From: Halobacteriales archaeon
GTDB lineage: Archaea; Thermoplasmatota; SW-10-69-26; JACQPN01; JAIVGT01
Reading direction: 5' to 3'
Assembly (NCBI GenBank): GCA_020201485.1
Contig: JAIVGT010000029.1
Span: 1 to 8,399, forward strand
Length of the DNA: 8,399 nt
Part shown: positions 4,707 to 8,399 of the stretch, piece by piece
Position numbering within the stretch: the stretch's first letter is position 1
How the letters are laid out: the number at the start of each line of letters is the position of its first letter
Position numbers and translations under genes: made by a program
Notes under the pieces: generated by a model
The model's input: the letters and a program-made list of their open reading frames with translations, nothing else
Told to the model about the DNA's origin: nothing
The model's database searches: none

Positions 4707-6446
4707 TCACATGCTCTCCGGCGCTTCCACGCCGAGCAAGCCGAGGCTGTTGCGCAGGGCGTGCTTGGCCGCGAGGGTGAGCGCGAGCCGCGCCCCGCGC
4801 ACCTCCGGCTCCGCCTGGAGCACGGGCGAGTCGCGGTAGAACTGGTTGAAGGCGTTGGCGACCTCGATGGCGTAGCCGGCCAGCGGATGCACGCGCGTGT
4901 CCGCCGCGCTCTGCCGGACCACGCTCGGCAGCCGCGCGATGGTGCGCACCAAGGCCAGCTCGTTCGGCTGCGCGAGCTTGCCCGCGAGCTTCGCCTCGCC
5001 CGGGGCATGCCCTTCCTCCCGCGCCTTGCGCAGGATGCTCGCGGCGCGCGCGTGGCTGTACTGGGCGAACGGCGCGCTCGCGCCTTCGAAGTCGAGCGCC
5101 TCCTCCCACTTGAACGTGATGGCCTTCTCCGCTTGCACGCCGGCGATGTTGAAGCGCAGCGCGCCCAGGCCGACGATGCGCGCGATGGCGCGCTTCTCCT
5201 CCTCGCCCAGCTCCGGCCGGCGCTTCGTCACCTCGGCCCGGGCGCGCTCCTCCGCCTCGTCCATGAGGTCGTCGATGTACACGACGCGCCCGCTGCGCGT
5301 GCTCATGCGCCCCTCGGGCAGGTTCACGAAGGCATAGAACACGATGTCCGGCTTCCGCGTCTCCCCGACCAGGCCGAGCGCGATGCCGAGCTGCTGGCCG
5401 ACGAGCTTGTGGTCCTCCCCGAGCACGTCCACGAGCCGGTCGGCGCGGCGGAACTTGTCCAGGTGATAGGCCACGTCGCGCGTCGTGTACAGCGTCGTGC
5501 CGTCCTTGCGCGTGAGGAAGAACTTCTGGCTCTTGCCCGCGACGCCCAGCCCCTCCAGGTCGAGGTAGAACGCGCCGTCCTCCTCCTTGCAGCGCTCGCT
5601 CTGCTTCAGCTTCTCCAGGGTGCGGTCCACGTCGCCGTTGAAGACGTACCGGGATTCCCAGGCGTACTGGTCGATGCGGATGCCCATGCGCTCCAGCGTG
5701 GCGTTCATGCCGCGCAGCATCGTCTCCACCGTCTGCTTCACCTGCTGGGCCGTGCTCGGCTCGCCGCCCTCGTAGCGCTGCAGCATCTCCTGGATGGTCT
5801 GGGCCACGACCGGGTCGCGCTCCAGCAGCTCGCTCGCCTTCCGGTAGCGCGCCACGAGCTGGTGGTCGGGCTTGTCGCGCTCGGCGTGCGGCACGTCCTC
5901 GGGGCGCAGGTGCTGCAAGCCCCAGGTGAGCGTGATGACCTGCTTCCCCATGTCGTTCACGTAGTACTCGGTCGTGACGTCGTGGCCCGCCGCGCGCACG
6001 ATGCGCGCCAACGCGTCGCCCAGGATGGGGTTGCGCGCCCGGCCGACGTGGAACGGCCCGGTCGGGTTCGCGCTCGTGTGCTCGACGATGACGCGTTGCC
6101 CGGTCTTGGGCAGGTCCCCGTAGTGCTCGCCCCGCGCGAGCGCGCTCGCCAGCACGGCCTCGGTCAGGGCCGCGTCGTCGATGCGGAAGTTCACGTACGG
6201 GCCTTCTGGGACGGCCCTCACGCGCTCCGAGCCGGCGTGCTGGGCGAGCTGCTGCGCGATGGCGGGGGGAGCTTGCCGCAGCTTCGCCGCGAGCGCGTGC
6301 GCCGCGAACGCGAAGTCGGCCATGCCCTGCGGCGCGCGCGCCAGCTTCGGCTCGATGCCGTCGACGCCGAGCGCCGCGACCGCGGCGCGCAGGCTGCGCT
6401 CGACCTCGGCGCGGAACGGCTCCAGCGGGTCGGCCTCGGGCGGCAC
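4707..6446 (-). CDS. argS: Arginyl-tRNA synthetase
   Basis: The 579-residue enzyme charges tRNA-Arg with arginine in the cytoplasm using ATP and is a class I synthetase. The N-terminal tRNA-recognition domain covers about 1-110. The catalytic domain carries SANPTGPFHVGRARNP (125-140), where HVGR takes the place of the HIGH signature, and YYVNDMGKQV (161-170). The KMSKS-loop counterpart is GRMSTRSGR (379-387). The C-terminal anticodon-binding domain of the DALR type covers about 455-579 and includes FAQYSHARAASILRKA. The length is normal for the family, and the HVGR and MSTR variants fit archaeal ArgRS. The GTG start at 6446 is fixed closely by an in-frame stop three codons upstream. The gene begins 24 bases after the NfeD-like stop, so the two are probably cotranscribed. 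The halocyanin unit follows after 86 bases under its own promoter. Confidence 0.96.
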   Translation of the reverse strand: MPPEADPLEPFRAEVERSLRAAVAALGVDGIEPKLARAPQGMADFAFAAHALAAKLRQAPPAIAQQLAQHAGSERVRAVPEGPYVNFRIDDAALTEAVLASALARGEHYGDLPKTGQRVIVEHTSANPTGPFHVGRARNPILGDALARIVRAAGHDVTTEYYVNDMGKQVITLTWGLQHLRPEDVPHAERDKPDHQLVARYRKASELLERDPVVAQTIQEMLQRYEGGEPSTAQQVKQTVETMLRGMNATLERMGIRIDQYAWESRYVFNGDVDRTLEKLKQSERCKEEDGAFYLDLEGLGVAGKSQKFFLTRKDGTTLYTTRDVAYHLDKFRRADRLVDVLGEDHKLVGQQLGIALGLVGETRKPDIVFYAFVNLPEGRMSTRSGRVVYIDDLMDEAEERARAEVTKRRPELGEEEKRAIARIVGLGALRFNIAGVQAEKAITFKWEEALDFEGASAPFAQYSHARAASILRKAREEGHAPGEAKLAGKLAQPNELALVRTIARLPSVVRQSAADTRVHPLAGYAIEVANAFNQFYRDSPVLQAEPEVRGARLALTLAAKHALRNSLGLLGVEAPESM

Positions 6447-6470
6447 GCGCGGTCAAGGGCGCGGCGGGCA

Positions 6471-6812
6471 TCAAGGTTTGCGGCGCTCCGCCTCGGGCGC
6501 GTACACGCCCACGGGCACGACGCGCAGCACACCCTCGTCCTGCGCCAGCACGCGCACGCGCTCCCCGGCGCGCACCGGCTCCTCGGCGATGGCCGCCCAC
6601 ACCGCGCCGTCCACGAGCACCTCGCCGCGCGGGGCGAGGTCGGAGCGCGCCTCGACGACGCGGCCGATGAGCGGCGCGGGCTTGCGTCGGAGCCGGGTCG
6701 CGGCGAACCAGGCCAGCACGCCGAGCGCGGCCCACGGCAGCTGGGATGGGAGGGCCCACGCGACCGCGGCGAGCAGGAGGACGGCGAGCGCGACCTGGCG
6801 GGCGAGCTGCAC
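6471..6812 (-). CDS. Short NfeD-like membrane protein with C-terminal OB-fold
   Basis: From the GTG at 6812 the protein is 113 residues. Two hydrophobic helices cover about 4-20 and 22-38, then a basic stretch (RLRRKPAP). The domain at about 45-103 has the NfeD OB-fold pattern: IGRVVEARSDLAPRGEVLVD, then WAAIAEEPVRAGERVRVLA and a final strand VLRVVPV. NfeD proteins usually work beside SPFH/stomatin proteins or a membrane-bound serine protease, but none is next to this gene; the downstream partner is argS. The open frame extends far upstream on this strand, but that part lies opposite the repeat-protein gene and has no plausible content. An AAAGGCTTC box 22 bases upstream supports the chosen start. 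Confidence 0.8.
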   Translation of the reverse strand: MQLARQVALAVLLLAAVAWALPSQLPWAALGVLAWFAATRLRRKPAPLIGRVVEARSDLAPRGEVLVDGAVWAAIAEEPVRAGERVRVLAQDEGVLRVVPVGVYAPEAERRKP

Positions 6813-6833
6813 GGCCCGGCAGCGCAGCCTCGG

Positions 6834-6846
6834 CGGAAGCCTTTGC
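6834..6846 (-). promoter_or_regulatory. TATA-like box for the NfeD-like/argS unit
   Basis: Minus-strand GCAAAGGCTTCCG lies about 22 bases upstream of the GTG at 6812. The core CAAAGGCTTC is identical to the box upstream of the secreted-protein gene starting at 3552, which suggests a shared promoter type. Confidence 0.4.
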
Positions 6847-6878
6847 CGTCCCGTGCGCGCCCAGCCTCTCCCGAAGGG

Positions 6879-6887
6879 CCTTAAGAC
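6879..6887 (+). promoter_or_regulatory. TATA-like box for the GDD-Y repeat protein
   Basis: CCTTAAGAC lies about 34 bases upstream of the ATG at 6921. It shares CTTAAG with the box at 485-492. It is the only AT-rich patch between the divergent starts at 6812 and 6921 besides the box at 6834-6846. Confidence 0.45.
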
Positions 6888-6920
6888 CGATGCCGGGCGC
6901 TGCCTCGCCCGGGCCCCCGC

Positions 6921-8399
6921 ATGCGAGCCACGCCCCTGCTCCTCGCGCTCCTCCTCGCCCTGCCGGCAGCGGCGGCGGGCAGTGCGCTCCTGCCCCGCGC
7001 CGGGCCCGGGGACGCGTGGAACCTCGCCGGCCAAGCGGTGCAGAGGATGGAGGCGACGCAGCCGCGCGCGGCGCACGAGCTGCGCGACGGGCTCGCGACC
7101 GCGGCCTCGGTCTTCGCCGCGCTCGACGCGCGCCCCGGGTTGGCCGGCGCGGCCGAGGTCGCCCGGCTGGCCGATGCGCGCGAGCTGGCACGGCTGGGTG
7201 CGACGATGCCCGGCATCGCAATCCCTCATCATGCGCGTGCGTCGGACGCGGCCGCGCAGCTCCTCGCGGCCCACGGGCTGCGCGCGGACGGGCTGGGGTC
7301 GCTCGATGCCGCACCACCCGACGTCGCGCGCGTCCTCGATGCGTTCCTCGCCTTCGAGCAGGCGACGCGCGAGGCGTTCGCGCCCCTGCGCCTCGTGCCC
7401 ATCCACCCGGGAGCAACGCTGCCCGACCTGGGCGTGGACGAGCCGCGCATCCTCGCGGCGCGCGCCGCGCTCCTCGATGCAAGCGTCGCGCTCGCGCAGG
7501 CTTGGCACCCGCGGCAGGGCTGCGACGCGGTGCAGGTCCCGCCCGTGCTCAGCATCGAGCTCGCGGCCTGCGACCGCGTGTACGCCGACGACTTCGCGCT
7601 CACCATCGACGCCGGAGGCGACGACCTGTACCTCGGCAACGCCGGCGGCAACGCCATCGCCGACCCGGGCTGCGCCGGCCTGAGCACGGGAGGGGCGAGC
7701 GCGCTGCTCGACCTCAGCGGCGACGACCGATACCTCACCGATCGCGGCTGCGGCGTGCACGGCGGGGCGCGGCTCGGCGCGGGCTTCCTCCTCGACGTGG
7801 AAGGCAACGACACGTACAGCGCGGCGTGCTGCGACCTCATCGCCGGAGGGCCCCAGCCCGGCCACGACGACCCGTGCCCGGCCTTCATCAGCGACTGCTG
7901 CGCCAGCGATTACCCGCCGTTCGCCGTCACGCTGTTTCCCGATTATTGGTACCCGGACGCGGCCGGCGGCGGCACGAACGGCGGCGCGCAGACCGGCTTG
8001 GGCTTCCTCCTCGACGCGGCCGGGGACGACGCGTACCGAGGCGGCGACCGGGGCACGAATGGCGGCGGGGCGACGGTGGGCGTGGGCGAGCTGCTCGACC
8101 TCGCCGGCGACGACCGGTACGAGGCCGGCGACCTGGGCACGAACGGCGGCGCGTGGTGGGGCCACGCCTTCTTCCTCGACGCGGGCGGCGATGACACGTA
8201 CCTCGCCGGGAGCAACGCCACGAACGGGGGCACGTACGACAGCAGCGCCGAGTTCCTCGACGGCGGGGGCAACGACGTGTTCCGCGCCGGGAGCGAGGGC
8301 GTGAACGGCGGGAGCTGGGGCGGGACCTCGCTCCTCGTCGCGCGCGATGGCGACGATGTGTACGAAGGCGAGCGGTTCGGCGTGAACGGCGGCATGTAC
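6921..8399 (+). CDS. Large exported GDD-Y repeat protein, C-terminus beyond the window
   Basis: The frame is open from the ATG at 6921 to the last base, giving 493 residues without a stop. Residues 1-20 form a signal peptide (MRATPLLLALLLALPAAAAG). Residues about 25-215 are Ala/Leu/Arg-rich and probably helical. From about 225 to the end the protein is a run of about 27-residue repeats built on FLLDxxGDDxYxxG followed by xGTNGGxxxG, with Asp anchors at residues 230, 264, 292, 365, 393, 420 and 447 and an altered copy near 473. An insertion at about 298-350 carries five cysteines, including ACCD and SDCC. Regular Asp/Gly-rich repeats of this kind suggest a calcium-binding beta-helix or beta-roll surface protein; that is inference. 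I recall similar uncharacterised repeats in planctomycetes and some archaea. The gene is divergent from the NfeD-like/argS unit. Its C-terminal anchor, if any, is not visible. Confidence 0.85.
   Translation, partial: MRATPLLLALLLALPAAAAGSALLPRAGPGDAWNLAGQAVQRMEATQPRAAHELRDGLATAASVFAALDARPGLAGAAEVARLADARELARLGATMPGIAIPHHARASDAAAQLLAAHGLRADGLGSLDAAPPDVARVLDAFLAFEQATREAFAPLRLVPIHPGATLPDLGVDEPRILAARAALLDASVALAQAWHPRQGCDAVQVPPVLSIELAACDRVYADDFALTIDAGGDDLYLGNAGGNAIADPGCAGLSTGGASALLDLSGDDRYLTDRGCGVHGGARLGAGFLLDVEGNDTYSAACCDLIAGGPQPGHDDPCPAFISDCCASDYPPFAVTLFPDYWYPDAAGGGTNGGAQTGLGFLLDAAGDDAYRGGDRGTNGGGATVGVGELLDLAGDDRYEAGDLGTNGGAWWGHAFFLDAGGDDTYLAGSNATNGGTYDSSAEFLDGGGNDVFRAGSEGVNGGSWGGTSLLVARDGDDVYEGERFGVNGGMY
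7605..8399 (+). repeat. GDD-Y coding repeat array
   Basis: Eight copies of a 26-28 residue unit are visible, the last cut by the window edge. The last five GDD (or GND) triplets are spaced 28, 27, 27 and 27 residues apart, about 81-84 bases. At DNA level the copies share ggcacgaacggcggc-like and ctcctcgac-like blocks. The first three copies are less regular and are separated from the rest by a Cys-rich insertion (about 7812-7970). Confidence 0.85.

Noticed and set aside
3205..4839. A 544-codon plus-strand frame
   Set aside because: It is antisense to the halocyanin and GOLD-like genes and has the Arg/Gly/Ala-rich look of a GC shadow.
2942..5008. A 688-codon minus-strand frame over the halocyanin and secreted-protein genes
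   Set aside because: The three genes in the alternative frames have signal peptides, motifs and normal composition; this frame has none.
4662..6884. A 740-codon plus-strand frame opposite argS
   Set aside because: It is the antisense of well-supported argS and NfeD-like genes, and its composition is rich in Arg, Ala, Leu and His without domain features.
4090..7482. A continuous minus-strand frame of about 1130 codons
   Set aside because: Only the last 177 codons (halocyanin) are real. The rest lies antisense to the repeat-protein gene or in a shifted frame over argS and NfeD and is Arg/Ala/Gly-rich low-complexity sequence, as expected from high GC.
6471..8165. A long upstream extension of the NfeD-like gene
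   Set aside because: The extension is antisense to the GDD-Y repeat gene. A promoter-like box and a GTG at 6812 give a normal NfeD N-terminus.
6746..8194. A 482-codon plus-strand frame overlapping the repeat protein
   Set aside because: It is the neighbouring frame of the GDD-Y gene and consists mostly of Arg/Ala/Pro; the true frame has a signal peptide and regular repeats.
7605..8399. RTX-type nonapeptide repeats
   Set aside because: The unit is about 27 residues with a GDD-Y core and lacks the nine-residue GGxGxDxxx periodicity of RTX proteins.

Overview
The window is GC-rich, compactly coded DNA that looks archaeal, most like a high-GC member of the Thermoplasmatota or a neighbouring lineage. 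The signs are an archaeal-style arginyl-tRNA synthetase, a halocyanin-type blue copper protein with a C-terminal membrane anchor, a tandem winged-helix regulator paired with a small membrane protein, and start codons without Shine-Dalgarno sequences. Instead, AT-richer TATA-like boxes lie about 20-40 bases upstream of the units. The taxon is an inference from gene content; there is no rRNA to test it.

Layout. Positions 1-453 hold two minus-strand genes for small exported proteins, the first cut by the window edge. A roughly 200-base divergent intergenic region with a strong dyad (553-571) separates them from a plus-strand membrane-protein gene (660-1409). That gene can be read through only by assuming three separate one-base deletions. 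It converges on a minus-strand pair: a 43-residue single-pass microprotein (1978-2109) and a four-helix membrane protein (1463-1981). Next come a three-helix membrane protein and a tandem winged-helix regulator joined by an ATGA overlap (2182-2999), and a Cys/Trp-rich secreted protein (3070-3552). A halocyanin (4090-4620) followed by a GOLD-like secreted protein (3634-4083) forms a two-gene unit, and both products end in a transmembrane anchor with an Arg-rich tail. A short NfeD-like protein and ArgRS form another minus-strand unit (4707-6812). Divergent from it is a large exported protein (6921 to beyond 8399) whose C-terminal half is a run of GDD-Y repeats of about 27 residues, open at the window end.

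How the genes fit together. Except for ArgRS and the regulator, nearly every product is exported or membrane-bound, so this is a cell-envelope neighbourhood. The halocyanin carries a full type 1 copper ligand set, and the frameshifted membrane protein ends in a domain resembling copper or redox accessory (YtkA/FixH-like) domains. A surface electron-transfer or copper-handling role for part of the cluster is reasonable but unproven. The most unusual items are the triple-frameshifted gene, the GDD-Y repeat protein with its Cys-rich insertion, the anchored halocyanin/GOLD pair, the membrane-protein/regulator pair and the shared promoter-like boxes. No RNA gene, mobile element or CRISPR array was seen, and no gap exceeds 300 bases.
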